This document shows positions 1 through 8,095 of a DNA stretch of 64,000 bases, one piece after another. Location of the stretch: assembly GCF_001426375.1 (NCBI RefSeq), contig NZ_LMEO01000003.1:62448-126447 (forward strand). Direction: 5' to 3'. A model generated the notes under the pieces. The model did not search any database, was not told the origin of the DNA, and saw only the letters and a program-made list of their open reading frames with translations. Made by a program: the position numbers and the translations under genes. The DNA comes from Paenibacillus sp. Root444D2 (GTDB taxonomy: Bacteria > Bacillota > Bacilli > Paenibacillales > NBRC-103111). The number at the start of each line of letters is the position of its first letter. Position 1 is the first letter of the stretch.

Positions 1-1
1 A

Positions 2-748
2 ATGTATACTTCGATGTGCAATAGCCATAGCCATCGGAAGGTAACAAAAGTACATTCTGCTGAAGTAGTTATTAGTTATATGACTCAACTACGAAGATCT
101 TCAAAGAAAATAAGCTCATTATTTAAAAATTTAGAGTACTACGGGGAGCTAATACTTATTGGTGGTGCTGTGCGGGATTTATGTAGTAATGTTCTTCCAA
201 GGGATTTTGATTTTGTTATTAATAGTTCTGAAACTGACTTTGAAGAATTATTTGAAGGGTTTCAATTTAAGAAAAATCGGTTTGGCGGATATAAGGTTCT
301 AATTGACGACTTTGAATTTGATATTTGGAGCATTAAAAATCATTGGGCTTTTCGAGAGAACATTTTAGAACCAATTGAGGAGAATATCGTTAAAGGTTCA
401 TTTTTTAATATTGATGCCCTACAGGTTAACATTAGCAGAGGCACAATTGATGCCTCCATTTATAACGAGGTAGCTGACAATGGAATATTGGATATAATAC
501 TTGATGATTATGCAGAAAGATTAAACCCTAATCCTGAAGTCAATATTGTTCGAGCAATTGTTCTCAAAAATAAGTGGGGTTTAGTTTTATCGGATCGTTT
601 AACATTTTATATTGACAGATGGTTAGATCAAACACACAATCCTAAATTGAAATTGTTGCAGGCTGAGATGAAACATTATGGGGAGAATTTTATAACAGAA
701 ATCGATTATCAATCGATCATTAATTTGCCTCATACAAAGCGTTGGTAA
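2..748 (+). CDS. Nucleotidyltransferase of the CCA-adding/poly(A) polymerase head family, possibly 5'-partial
   Basis: The protein carries the signature of class II CCA-adding/poly(A) polymerase nucleotidyltransferases: GGAVRD at residues 54-59 followed by DFDFVI at 68-73. The two aspartates of the second motif would bind the catalytic metal ions. At 248 residues it has little beyond the head domain and a short tail, so it is much shorter than a true CCA-adding enzyme and has no visible tRNA-binding neck and body. The substrate cannot be named. The first ATG lies at the window edge and no convincing ribosome binding site precedes it or the internal ATG at position 80, so the gene may begin outside the window. 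It is AT-rich relative to the next genes, which hints at a separate origin. It ends in its own intrinsic terminator. Confidence 0.7.
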   Translation: MYTSMCNSHSHRKVTKVHSAEVVISYMTQLRRSSKKISSLFKNLEYYGELILIGGAVRDLCSNVLPRDFDFVINSSETDFEELFEGFQFKKNRFGGYKVLIDDFEFDIWSIKNHWAFRENILEPIEENIVKGSFFNIDALQVNISRGTIDASIYNEVADNGILDIILDDYAERLNPNPEVNIVRAIVLKNKWGLVLSDRLTFYIDRWLDQTHNPKLKLLQAEMKHYGENFITEIDYQSIINLPHTKRW

Positions 749-749
749 C

Positions 750-791
750 AAAAAAAGAAACGATCATCGAAAAGGTGACGTTTCTTTTTTT
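750..791 (+). terminator. Intrinsic terminator after the nucleotidyltransferase gene
   Basis: A 12-bp perfect stem (AAAAAAGAAACG at 751-762 and its complement at 779-790) has a 16-nt loop and ends in a run of T residues. The A/T symmetry means it could also work on the other strand. Confidence 0.8.
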
Positions 792-1028
792 GTAATTAAC
801 CTGATGGTTTTTTTTATCTTCTCTATCTGTTGATCGGCTAGTTGATGAAGTTGTTTTAACTTCGGAAAAGATTCTATTTAGGAAGGCAAATTAGCCTTAT
901 ACCCACTGTAAACATACTTTCCAGTCTTACATATCCAAAAAATAAGCCTCCCCTAAATCGGTCGCTTTCGCATCAAAATAACACACCAGTTTATTACCGG
1001 CGATATATTCTAGCCACATCCCACACAC

Positions 1029-2603
1029 TTAATCGAAACCCTTATAAATCAAGGAACAAACGGATTCAATATGTGTCGTATGCGGAAACATATCCACCGG
1101 CGTCACCTCCGCGACGCCGTACCCGCCATCGACGAGCACGCGCAAGTCGCGCGCAAGTGTCGATGCGCTGCACGACACGTAGACGACGCGCCGCGGCTGC
1201 AGCTCGAGGATCGTCTCGAGCAGCGCCGGGTCGCAGCCCTTGCGGGGCGGGTCCACCACGATCACGTCGGGCCGGACGCCCTGACGTGTCCACTCGGGGA
1301 GGAGCACTTCCGCTGGGCCTGCCTCGAAGTGAACGTTCGTCATGCCGTTTAATTCGGCATTCTTCCGTGCATCTGCGATCGCCTCCTCGACGATCTCGAC
1401 CCCATACACCTGTCCCGCCTTCTGGGCGAGGAACAGGGAAATTGTCCCGATGCCGCAGTAGGCATCGACAACTGTCTCGCCGCCGGTTAACGCGGCGTAC
1501 TCCAAAGCCTTCCCGTACAGCACTTCCGTTTGGACGGGGTTCACTTGATAAAACGATCGCGCGGAAATTGCAAATTTCACATCGCCGATATAGTCATAGA
1601 TGACCTCGCTGCCCCACAGGACGCTAGTCTCATCCCCAAAAATAACATTCGTCTGTTTCACATTAATGTTATGGCAAATGCTCTTCACACCGGGCAGCGC
1701 AGCCCGAATGCCCGCAACCCACTCGGCGACGCGAGGAATCTCGGTGCCGTTCGTCACAAGTACGACCATGATCTCTCCCGTGCGGAAGCCGACTTTGACG
1801 ACGACATGGCGAAGCAGTCCGTCATTACGCTCCTCATTATAAGCGCGAATACCAAGCCGCGCGCCGATCTCTTTCACCCGAGCAACGACTTCGTCGTTCG
1901 ACTCATGTTGGATCAAACACTCATCCATATTGATGATGCGATGACTACCCTGCGCATAGAATCCGCCGATGAGTCCGCCCTGCTCTTCCCCAAAAGGAAC
2001 CTGCGCCTTGTTCCGATACCGCCATGGATCGGTCATCCCCAGCGTAGGATGAACAATAATCCCTTCATCTGAAGCACCAGCACCAAGATGACCTAGTGTT
2101 GGCTCACCCGCAACCTGCAGCTTCCCAATCCGCTGCAAATTATCCACAACCTGCTGGCGCTTCACGCGAAGCTGCGCCTCATAACTGAGATGCTGCAGTT
2201 GACAGCCGCCACACTCCTCATAGATCCCACAATCCGGCTTAACCCGATCCGGACTCACTTCCAGCACTTCCACAAGCGCAGCATAACCATACTGTTTCTT
2301 CAAATGCTCCACCCGCACAAGCGCACGCTCTCCAGGCAGCGTACCAGCGACAAAAAGGGTAAAGCCGTTCACACGGCCCACCCCTTCGCCATCATGGCTG
2401 ATCCCAATGATCTCAGCCTCATATTGCTGCCCAATCTGCACCGGCAGATCGGCCATCCAAGCTGGAGCCGCCTTCGCGACGGAATTCCCTGCTTTTCCAG
2501 AATTCCCAGTCCTACCGGAATTCCCTCTATTCCCTGCCGTCCCAAACTTCCCAGTTCCTCTATCTTTACCTGACACAGAGCCAGATTTACCATTTGCTCT
2601 CAT
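1029..2603 (-). CDS. rlmCD: 23S rRNA (uracil-C5)-methyltransferase, RlmCD/RumA family
   Basis: SAM-dependent enzyme that makes 5-methyluridine in 23S rRNA; the single Gram-positive RlmCD enzyme is known to modify both U747 and U1939. Domains in order: a low-complexity Gly/Ser/Lys-rich leader (residues 1 to about 48), a TRAM RNA-binding domain, a cysteine cluster of the 4Fe-4S type (CGIYEECGGC), the SAM-binding motif VDAYCGIGTISLFLA, the DPPRKG motif, and the catalytic cysteine in YVSCSASTLARD. The leader is unusual and basic and may add nonspecific RNA affinity. GTGAGGG lies a few bases before the ATG. dagK lies upstream on the same strand, an association also seen in Bacillus subtilis (dagK next to yefA). 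Confidence 0.93.
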   Translation of the reverse strand: MRANGKSGSVSGKDRGTGKFGTAGNRGNSGRTGNSGKAGNSVAKAAPAWMADLPVQIGQQYEAEIIGISHDGEGVGRVNGFTLFVAGTLPGERALVRVEHLKKQYGYAALVEVLEVSPDRVKPDCGIYEECGGCQLQHLSYEAQLRVKRQQVVDNLQRIGKLQVAGEPTLGHLGAGASDEGIIVHPTLGMTDPWRYRNKAQVPFGEEQGGLIGGFYAQGSHRIINMDECLIQHESNDEVVARVKEIGARLGIRAYNEERNDGLLRHVVVKVGFRTGEIMVVLVTNGTEIPRVAEWVAGIRAALPGVKSICHNINVKQTNVIFGDETSVLWGSEVIYDYIGDVKFAISARSFYQVNPVQTEVLYGKALEYAALTGGETVVDAYCGIGTISLFLAQKAGQVYGVEIVEEAIADARKNAELNGMTNVHFEAGPAEVLLPEWTRQGVRPDVIVVDPPRKGCDPALLETILELQPRRVVYVSCSASTLARDLRVLVDGGYGVAEVTPVDMFPHTTHIESVCSLIYKGFD

Positions 2604-2682
2604 AAGACCCTCACTTTAATAAAAACCTAAAATTAAACAATAGCTCAATCTCTCATTTAGTTAGCAGGACGAAAAGGTTGAA

Positions 2683-3672
2683 TTACTCCTGCTCCTCATC
2701 CCCATGACTCTGCCCATTCCCTCTCAAATGAAACGGCGTGGTCAACGTCTCTAGGAACGTCTTCTTATAAATCGACTGCCCCGACTCATCCACAATAATC
2801 TGCAAATGACTCTTCAAATTCGTCATCACACAAGGCAGCGTGCCCCCGAACTCCCCATCCAGATTCAACTGAACGTAGTCCGGCGAATTAATCTCGATAT
2901 GATTCGTTTGGAAATAAATCAGATTCGGATCGCTCAAATGCTCGCCGCGCAGTGCGAGCGTAACCACTCTTATAAACTCAGCAAGATTACACTTGCGTAG
3001 AATCAGCACATCAAACAATCCATCATTCATACTAGCTTCCGGAGCCAGCTTCTCGAAGCCTCCGACAGAGTTGGAGTTGCCGACGAGGAACATCATGACT
3101 TCCTCATGAAATTCCTTGTCGCCTGCCTTGACGTACAGCTCAATCGGCTTCAGCCTAGGCAGTTTCTCCAGTCCCTTCATATAATAGGCCAACTGGCCGA
3201 TCATGGTCTTGAGCTTGCTTGGGACTTCGTACGTCAGCTCGGTCATCGAGCCGCCGCCGGCGATATTGATGAAGTAGCGGTTGTTGATTTTGCCTACATC
3301 AATGTCGGTTGTGTACTGCTGAACGATCAGGTCGCAGGCGTACTCCAAATTCTTAGGAATGCCTAGCGCTCGGGCAAAATCGTTGGTCGTTCCCAGCGGC
3401 AAAATGCCAAGCGGGGGCCTGCCCTCCCTCTCGGCCATGCCGTTGACGACTTCGCACAGGGTACCGTCTCCGCCTGCGGCGATGATCAGATCGAAGCCTC
3501 GGCTAACGGCCTGTGCCGCTGCGAGTGTTGCGTCGCCTTCACCGATGGTGGCATGAGTGGATGTTTCGAAGCCGCCCCGCTCCAGGCGCTGAAGAATTTC
3601 TGGCAAACGTTTTTTCATTTCTTCCCGGCCAGAAGTCGGATTATAGATCAGTCTTGCTCTTTTGACCACCAT
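2683..3672 (-). CDS. dagK: Diacylglycerol kinase DagK (lipid kinase)
   Basis: Soluble lipid kinase that phosphorylates diacylglycerol released during lipoteichoic acid synthesis, returning it to phosphatidic acid. The N-terminus has the DAGK catalytic fold: LIYNPTSG near the start, then the nucleotide-binding AAGGDGTLCEVVNG, then GILPLGTTNDFARALG. An ATG 42 bp upstream is in frame but lies inside cbiX. I chose the ATG at 3672, which has AGGTGA 8 bases before it and starts just after the cbiX stop codon (3677-3679). The length, 329 residues, is close to Bacillus DagK. It probably shares a transcript with cbiX upstream and rlmCD downstream. Confidence 0.93.
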   Translation of the reverse strand: MVVKRARLIYNPTSGREEMKKRLPEILQRLERGGFETSTHATIGEGDATLAAAQAVSRGFDLIIAAGGDGTLCEVVNGMAEREGRPPLGILPLGTTNDFARALGIPKNLEYACDLIVQQYTTDIDVGKINNRYFINIAGGGSMTELTYEVPSKLKTMIGQLAYYMKGLEKLPRLKPIELYVKAGDKEFHEEVMMFLVGNSNSVGGFEKLAPEASMNDGLFDVLILRKCNLAEFIRVVTLALRGEHLSDPNLIYFQTNHIEINSPDYVQLNLDGEFGGTLPCVMTNLKSHLQIIVDESGQSIYKKTFLETLTTPFHLRGNGQSHGDEEQE

Positions 3673-3676
3673 TGTC

Positions 3677-4456
3677 TCAATCACCTGTTTCGCCTTCTGC
3701 GATTTCTGAAGCAATCTGCTTCTCGATCCATTTGGAAATTAGCGGACTAGGCAGCAGCGCCCGTCCATTGTACCGATATTCGAACCCTTCCATGCGGGAA
3801 GGGATGACTTGCGTCGTGAAATAGCCTTCACTTAGAAAAAGCGGCGCAACGACGACGGTATGGTCAGGTTTCTTTTGCGCCCACCCTGTCATCTTCTGTT
3901 TCACTTGATCTGGCAAAAGCATAGCGACATCCGCCTCGTCGTAGCCGCCTAAAGCTTTCAACCGCTCCGCGAGCAGCTCTAAGCCTTGGCGCCACTTAAG
4001 ATGGAAGCCCTTCTCTTTACTTCCGTGACCGATGAGCAGGACGATTTCCTGACTTGGCGATTCGGAAAGCTCTTTGATTTTCGCATAAATAATCTCAGCA
4101 ATAACGGGGTCGTCATCAATTGGTGATGTGAAATGAATGCGCGCCTTGATATCAAAAGGTTCCATATCTGTCTCGAGCAGTGGCTGCTCAATCACACCTA
4201 GGGCGTAGCTGATTTCATCAATATGTGTACTCCCAGAGGACACGAACAGTGGAACGACGATCATATCCGTCACGCCTTGCGCCTCTAAACTATAAATACC
4301 ATCCTGAATTAATCGGCCTTCCACCAACTCCAGATAAGAAGCGAAGATCGGAACATTCATCGGCATCCTGACCGCAGACACGGCATCATCGACCAGCTGA
4401 ACCCAGCCCTCATCCCGAGATCCATGGCTTATGACTAGCACACCATACACTCTCAT
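3677..4456 (-). CDS. cbiX: CbiX/SirB-type sirohydrochlorin chelatase, two-domain form
   Basis: Inserts a divalent metal (Fe2+ for siroheme or Co2+ for cobalamin) into sirohydrochlorin. Two tandem chelatase half-domains are visible. The first opens with VISHGSRDEG and the second with LLIGHGSKEKG; the histidine of each HGS motif is the expected metal or proton ligand. The start at 4456 (MRVYGVLVISHG) is preferred because the upstream in-frame extension does not resemble the family and a GGGTGGGG stretch precedes this ATG. About 259 residues. No other siroheme or cobalamin genes are in the window, so the metal cannot be inferred from context. Its stop codon provides part of the ribosome binding site of dagK. 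Confidence 0.85.
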   Translation of the reverse strand: MRVYGVLVISHGSRDEGWVQLVDDAVSAVRMPMNVPIFASYLELVEGRLIQDGIYSLEAQGVTDMIVVPLFVSSGSTHIDEISYALGVIEQPLLETDMEPFDIKARIHFTSPIDDDPVIAEIIYAKIKELSESPSQEIVLLIGHGSKEKGFHLKWRQGLELLAERLKALGGYDEADVAMLLPDQVKQKMTGWAQKKPDHTVVVAPLFLSEGYFTTQVIPSRMEGFEYRYNGRALLPSPLISKWIEKQIASEIAEGETGD

Positions 4457-4544
4457 CTTGTTTTCCCCACCCGTTCTAACCATGCCTATAATTCCTATGC
4501 TAACGAATGTGTTCCCACATGTCAATTGACCTACAAATAAACAG

Positions 4545-4578
4545 GAAAAATCCCGCATTACGCAAGGTAACGCAGGAT
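4545..4578 (-). terminator. Intrinsic terminator after yerC
   Basis: On the minus strand ATCCTGCGTTA pairs with TAATGCGGGAT around a 7-nt loop (one mismatch), followed by TTTTT. It separates yerC from the cbiX-dagK-rlmCD group. Confidence 0.75.
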
Positions 4579-4609
4579 CTTACATTCTTTTTTCGAACAA
4601 CTGACTTCA

Positions 4610-4900
4610 TTAACGACCTAAACGATCCAGCGTCAGCACGTAGCCGTCGTTTCCGTAGTTCAGGCATCTTTTGACACGAGAAATGGTTGCTGTTGATGCG
4701 CCCGTCTCGGCTTCGATTTGGTTATACGTACAGCCCTTGCGCAGCATGCGAGCAACCTCAAGGCGTTGGGAAAGCGATTGAATCTCGTTCACGGTGCATA
4801 AGTCATCAAAAAAGACATAGCACTCTTCAATATCTTTGAGCGTCAGCACGGCTTCAAAAAGCTGGTCTATTGCTTTATCATTTAATTTTTTTAATTGCAT
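4610..4900 (-). CDS. yerC: YerC/YecD family TrpR-like DNA-binding protein
   Basis: A 96-residue all-helical protein of the YerC/YecD family, which has the fold of the tryptophan repressor. Conserved segments are FFDDLCTVNEIQSLSQRLEVA, and the helix-turn-helix YNQIEAETGASTATISRVKRC. The C-terminal YVLTLDRLGR is also typical. The family is widespread in Bacillales; its target is not well established. GGGAG lies about 11 bases before the ATG. Transcribed alone, with a terminator downstream. Confidence 0.9.
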   Translation of the reverse strand: MQLKKLNDKAIDQLFEAVLTLKDIEECYVFFDDLCTVNEIQSLSQRLEVARMLRKGCTYNQIEAETGASTATISRVKRCLNYGNDGYVLTLDRLGR

Positions 4901-5139
4901 AGGTTGTCAACTCCCGGTAGAAAAGCATGTTAGCTTATAAGATCAGTTAAGCTCCTGTGTAACATTCGACACGTCACGTATAAATCCTTCCTTTAGGATT
5001 GCGAAACGTTAAAATTTCTATGCGTTAATGAGGTGAATTGTGACATTTAACTAGACCCGTGACATTCGTCCATACCAACGGTAGGCAAGTGACATATCCT
5101 GTAGGAGACAAATCTGATAATAAAGGATCGTGAATCCTA

Positions 5140-5775
5140 GTGAGCAACCAAAGACAAATCATTGGCAATGGCGGTAATCGTCCTGAGGTGTATACAAGAA
5201 GCTTAACTTTACCTCCGCAAATTGGTGATGGCGGCTTCGGCCAATATCCAGGCTTAGGCGGTGGCGGTAATCTATTTTCACAAGGCGGAGGAGGATTTCC
5301 TACTCCTTTCGAAGGAGGCGGTAATCTCTTCGGTAGCCCAAGCGGCGGTAATGCTGGTGGCGGATTTTTTGGTGGTGGTGGTGGAAATCCTAGCGGCGCA
5401 GGTGGTGGCGGCGGAGGCAATTTCCTTAGCAACCTCTTAGGAGGTGGCGGTGGTGGAGCTGCAGCTGGCGGGGCTTCGTCTAACCCGCTGAGCGGCTTGA
5501 ATTTGAAGCAAATCTCCGGCTTCGTTGAACGTATGGGTGGTATTGACGGCATCCTCGGCACAATGGGCAAGGTCCAGAAGTTCATGAGCACCTTCCAACA
5601 AATGGCACCTATGGTGAAAACCCTTTTTGGTGCGATTGGCAAAGGAAAAGTAAATTCATCGGACGATTTGGAAGAAATATTTAAACCCAAACGCAAACGC
5701 CGTAAGAAATCAAGCTCAGGCCCTAGAAGAAAAGGAGTCTCCAAAACCTCCTTAAACAAACGTAAACGCCGATAA
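5140..5775 (+). CDS. Glycine-rich protein with highly basic C-terminus, function unknown
   Basis: 211 residues starting at a GTG, with AAAGGA about 12 bases upstream. Three parts are visible: residues 1-35 ordinary; about 36-120 dominated by Gly, Asn, Ser and Phe in short runs such as GGGGNPSGAGGGG; then a predicted helical stretch (LNLKQISGFVERMGGIDGILG... KFMSTFQQMAPMVKTLFGAI); and a C-terminal tail with clusters KRKRRKK and NKRKRR. The helical part and basic tail recall the YqfQ/VrrA-like group of Bacillales, but the match is loose. No signal peptide or membrane segment. The basic tail suggests nucleic acid or surface polymer binding (inference). A long proline-rich frame on the opposite strand is only its complement. 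Confidence 0.7.
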   Translation: MSNQRQIIGNGGNRPEVYTRSLTLPPQIGDGGFGQYPGLGGGGNLFSQGGGGFPTPFEGGGNLFGSPSGGNAGGGFFGGGGGNPSGAGGGGGGNFLSNLLGGGGGGAAAGGASSNPLSGLNLKQISGFVERMGGIDGILGTMGKVQKFMSTFQQMAPMVKTLFGAIGKGKVNSSDDLEEIFKPKRKRRKKSSSGPRRKGVSKTSLNKRKRR

Positions 5776-5784
5776 GATGATAGA

Positions 5785-5816
5785 AAAAATGAGCAGACTG
5801 CAAACTGCTCATTTTT
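5785..5816. terminator. Bidirectional terminator between convergent genes
   Basis: AAAAATGAGCAG and CTGCTCATTTTT form a 12-bp stem with an 8-nt loop, with T-runs on both strands. The stop codon of the minus-strand Asp23 gene (5809-5811) lies inside one arm of the stem. Confidence 0.85.
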
Positions 5817-6183
5817 CTTTATATAACACGTCCAATTCTTTCTTAACTGCTAGACTCTCTACCTTTACGTTTACTTCCACAACTCGAAGCCCCGTCATGT
5901 TTTCCACTGATTCCCTTACGTTTTCTTGAAGATTCCGGCATACGTCCTGAATCATAGTGCCGTAATTGACGATGACACGCAGATCGATGGCGGCCTCCGA
6001 CTCCATAATCTCGACAAACACGCCTTTTTTTGCATTTTTTCCGCTCATGCGCTTAGTAAAGCCTTCAGAGATGCCGCCTGACATAGAAGCAATCCCAGGT
6101 GTATCTAGGGCGGCGAGCCCAGCTATTATGGAAATAACATCGTCAGATATACGTATAATTCCGGATTGCGAATTCTCGGACAA
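5809..6183 (-). CDS. Asp23/Gls24 family envelope stress protein
   Basis: Small cytoplasmic or membrane-associated protein of the Asp23/YloU family, linked to cell-envelope homeostasis in Firmicutes. Family features: IIRISDDVISIIAGLAALDTPGI near the N-terminus, SGGISEGFTKRMSGKN, VEIMESEAAIDLRVIVNYG, and the C-terminal VVEVNVKVESL. The most upstream in-frame start (GTG at 6198) reads GTG GGA GGG, which is really the ribosome binding site. The TTG at 6183, 5 bases behind GGGAGGG, gives MSENSQSGIIRIS and is the better start. About 124 residues. The 3' end runs into a shared terminator. Confidence 0.88.
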   Translation of the reverse strand: MSENSQSGIIRISDDVISIIAGLAALDTPGIASMSGGISEGFTKRMSGKNAKKGVFVEIMESEAAIDLRVIVNYGTMIQDVCRNLQENVRESVENMTGLRVVEVNVKVESLAVKKELDVLYKEK

Positions 6184-6225
6184 ATGAATCCCTCCCACTT
6201 CCTTGATATATATTCTTCGATCCCC

Positions 6226-6795
6226 TTATACTAGGCTTGTTTGTTCCAGCTGCTGACGATAAGTTTCAAGAGCTTTATGAAATCGGTGAAACTCGCTTGA
6301 TAATGCTCCTAAATTACTTTTAATAATAGCCCTTTTATCTGGACATTCCCCGTCAAACAGAAGATCCAAGTTACTATCGATTCTTTCTCTTAAAACAAAC
6401 ATATAACCTTGTTCGGGATAATTTTTAGATAATATGTTTAAATCCTCTGCAAGTTCGTGGCTAAGAAAACGAAGGTCTCGTTTTGTTAACGTTTTTTGAA
6501 ATTCAAAATAATCTGGCGTATAGTCTTCCCGATAATCTCGCCCAGGCACTTGTTCCCAAAATGAATGCCATTCTTCAAGAAGATCTACTTCATAAAGAAA
6601 GTACCTGAGAAATCCACATAACCATGCCGTACAACTCGTATTGCGAACTCTACAACCACTTTTAAAGGATAAGTTTCTGCAGCCTTTACAGCATGATCCT
6701 CCATTAGCTATACAAATGTTACATAGTTGGTCTGAGCCAACATCTCTTAAGTAATCAAGACCTTGCTCAATAACCATCTGTCTAGAAGTAATCAT
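6226..6795 (-). CDS. Eight-cysteine protein, paralogue of the adjacent gene (copy A)
   Basis: A 189-residue protein that I cannot assign to a named family. Residues 25-60 hold eight cysteines (25, 28, 35, 36, 39, 48, 55, 60) in the frame LCNIC-IANGGSCCKGC...GC...NTSCTAWLCG. The neighbouring gene has the same eight with identical spacing. Downstream there is a conserved WHSFWEQVPGRDYREDYTP segment, then a less conserved helical C-terminal half. There is no signal peptide, so the cysteines are in the reducing cytoplasm and probably bind zinc or an iron-sulfur cluster (inference). GAGGAGGG lies about 13 bases before the ATG. It follows copy B after 20 bp and is probably in the same transcript. 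Confidence 0.85.
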   Translation of the reverse strand: MITSRQMVIEQGLDYLRDVGSDQLCNICIANGGSCCKGCRNLSFKSGCRVRNTSCTAWLCGFLRYFLYEVDLLEEWHSFWEQVPGRDYREDYTPDYFEFQKTLTKRDLRFLSHELAEDLNILSKNYPEQGYMFVLRERIDSNLDLLFDGECPDKRAIIKSNLGALSSEFHRFHKALETYRQQLEQTSLV

Positions 6796-6815
6796 TAAAT
6801 CAGAATCCCTCCTCT

Positions 6816-7412
6816 TTACACTGGAGTCGTTTTCTCTCCCCTATTGTGTAATTCAATGTTTTTTATGGCTTGCTGAAACTCATGAAAGTCTTTGATTAAG
6901 TAATTGAGCCTCTTTATTAATGGAGTGGAGATATCTGAATTTCCAGCAAATTCTATCTCATCAATAAGTTCATCCAAATCACTAGCCAATACAATAAAAT
7001 CGATATTATCCTTATCTCTACTCAACTTAAGTTTAAGATCATTCGCTAGCGCTTCGCCCAGTTCTCTCATCATAGAAACTTCAAGATGTGTCGTCATTTT
7101 CACCAATGGAGGGGTAAAATCCTGTCTAAAATCAATACCAGGAACTTCATCCCAAAATGTATGCCAATCTTTAATCAAGCCTGCTTTGTAAAATAATAAT
7201 TTTAAGTATCCGCATAACCAAGACGTGCAGCTTGTATTTCTATTCTGACAGCCCGCACCGTCTACTAAGTGACTGCAACTGCGACAACAAGAACCGCCAT
7301 TTTGAATGCACACTTTACAAATATGGTCTGCCCCTAATCCATTTAAATGCCGCATGCCATAGTCGATAAGATACCTTCTTGTAGCTATATATAATTCGTC
7401 ACCAACGAGCAT
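6816..7412 (-). CDS. Eight-cysteine protein, paralogue of the adjacent gene (copy B)
   Basis: 198 residues, first gene of the pair. Cysteines 32, 35, 42, 43, 46, 55, 62 and 67 repeat exactly the 3-7-1-3-9-7-5 spacing of copy A. The following block (NTSCTSWLCGYL ... WHTFWDEVPGIDFRQDFTP) is also clearly shared. The C-terminal half is helical and diverged, with many acidic residues. The pair arose by tandem duplication. It is divergent from an ArsR repressor gene, and an operator nearly identical to those of arsR and sulP lies 39 bp before its start, so ArsR repression is likely. AAGGG precedes the ATG. Function unknown; metal or redox sensing or buffering would fit. Confidence 0.85.
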   Translation of the reverse strand: MLVGDELYIATRRYLIDYGMRHLNGLGADHICKVCIQNGGSCCRSCSHLVDGAGCQNRNTSCTSWLCGYLKLLFYKAGLIKDWHTFWDEVPGIDFRQDFTPPLVKMTTHLEVSMMRELGEALANDLKLKLSRDKDNIDFIVLASDLDELIDEIEFAGNSDISTPLIKRLNYLIKDFHEFQQAIKNIELHNRGEKTTPV

Positions 7413-7451
7413 TCAGACCCAACCCTTATCCTCATAGTCTCAAATAACAAT

Positions 7452-7471
7452 ATATTTGATTTTTTGAATAT
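7452..7471 (-). promoter_or_regulatory. Candidate ArsR operator in front of the eight-cysteine gene pair
   Basis: Read on the minus strand this is ATATTCAAAAAATCAAATAT. It differs at one position from the operator before sulP and shares ATATTCAAA and AATAT with the one before arsR. A TATAAG box lies just upstream in the same orientation, placing the site over the transcription start. Confidence 0.7.
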
Positions 7472-7549
7472 TTATAACTTATACTATAACTGAAAAGTAT
7501 TTAAAAACGCAAAGGATTTTGAAACTTGGAATCCATGCTTTCCGGCTTG

Positions 7550-7585
7550 TGATATGATATTTTATATATTCAAATGTTCGAATAT
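7550..7585 (+). promoter_or_regulatory. Extended -10 promoter and autoregulatory operator of arsR
   Basis: TGATATGAT (7550-7558) is an extended -10 element. Seven bases after it comes the 20-mer ATATTCAAATGTTCGAATAT (7566-7585), an inverted repeat with arms ATATTC/GAATAT. The ribosome binding site GGGGAGA and the ATG at 7606 follow. The same -10/operator spacing is found before sulP. Confidence 0.7.
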
Positions 7586-7605
7586 TTATAGTAGGGGAGA
7601 ACGCT

Positions 7606-7932
7606 ATGTATCAAGAAATACAGCATTTTAAAGCGGATTTTTTCAAGGCGTTAGCACACCCACTGCGGATAAGAATCCTTGAAGTTTTAGTCGAAGGCGA
7701 CAAAAACGTTAATGAGATACAAACGATATTGGGCAGTGAAGGTTCTGCCGTTTCACAACAGTTAGCTGTATTAAGAAATAAAAACGTAGTCCGTGGGATT
7801 AAAGACGGAACCTCTGTGGTATACTCTCTAACAGACCCATTAATTAAAGACCTGCTAACGGTTACCAAGCAGATCTTTGACAATCATCTTGTGAGTGCTA
7901 TTTCAATGTTAGAAAATATAAAAAATCAGTAA
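7606..7932 (+). CDS. ArsR family winged-helix repressor
   Basis: 108 residues with the ArsR/SmtB fold: FFKALAHPLRIRILEVL (helix 1-2), VNEIQTILGSEGSAVSQQLAVLRNKNVV (recognition helix around SAVSQQLAVLR), and the wing GIKDGTSVVYSLTD. It has no cysteine, so it cannot use the CxC metal site of ArsR or the cysteine-thiol switches of related sensors. A metal site using His/Asp of the last helix (FDNHL) is possible but incomplete. It probably represses itself, the divergent eight-cysteine genes and sulP through three related operators. Its inducer is unknown. Confidence 0.9.
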   Translation: MYQEIQHFKADFFKALAHPLRIRILEVLVEGDKNVNEIQTILGSEGSAVSQQLAVLRNKNVVRGIKDGTSVVYSLTDPLIKDLLTVTKQIFDNHLVSAISMLENIKNQ

Positions 7933-7937
7933 TTCAC

Positions 7938-7987
7938 AAAAAAGGAGTGAATCGGGTTGTTATTCTCGACGATTTGCTTCTTTTTTG
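7938..7987 (+). terminator. Terminator between arsR and sulP
   Basis: A run AAAAAAG-GAG-TGAATCG is matched by CGATTTG-CTT-CTTTTTT across a loop of about 14 nt, with small internal mismatches, ending in TTTTTT. This implies sulP depends on its own promoter. Confidence 0.6.
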
Positions 7988-8019
7988 TTTAATTCGCTTG
8001 TTTATCTAGAAATATCAAA

Positions 8020-8075
8020 TTGACACCTGATTGATTTGGATATATGATTTTATATATATTCAAATAATCAAATAT
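8020..8075 (+). promoter_or_regulatory. Sigma-A promoter with ArsR-type operator before sulP
   Basis: TTGACA (8020-8025), a 17-bp spacer and TATGAT (8043-8048) make a near-consensus promoter. Seven bases after the -10 comes the operator ATATTCAAATAATCAAATAT (8056-8075), one mismatch from the site in front of the eight-cysteine genes. The strong promoter covered by an operator implies tight repression until induced. Confidence 0.8.
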
Positions 8076-8095
8076 TTAGGTCGGTGAGATCAGCT

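Noticed and set aside
1073-1603. Overlapping plus-strand frames opposite rlmCD
   Set aside because: Arginine-rich shadows of a GC-rich gene; no ribosome binding site and no recognisable family.
5025-5759. Long proline-rich frame on the minus strand
   Set aside because: It is the complement of glycine codons in the plus-strand glycine-rich gene and has no start signal.
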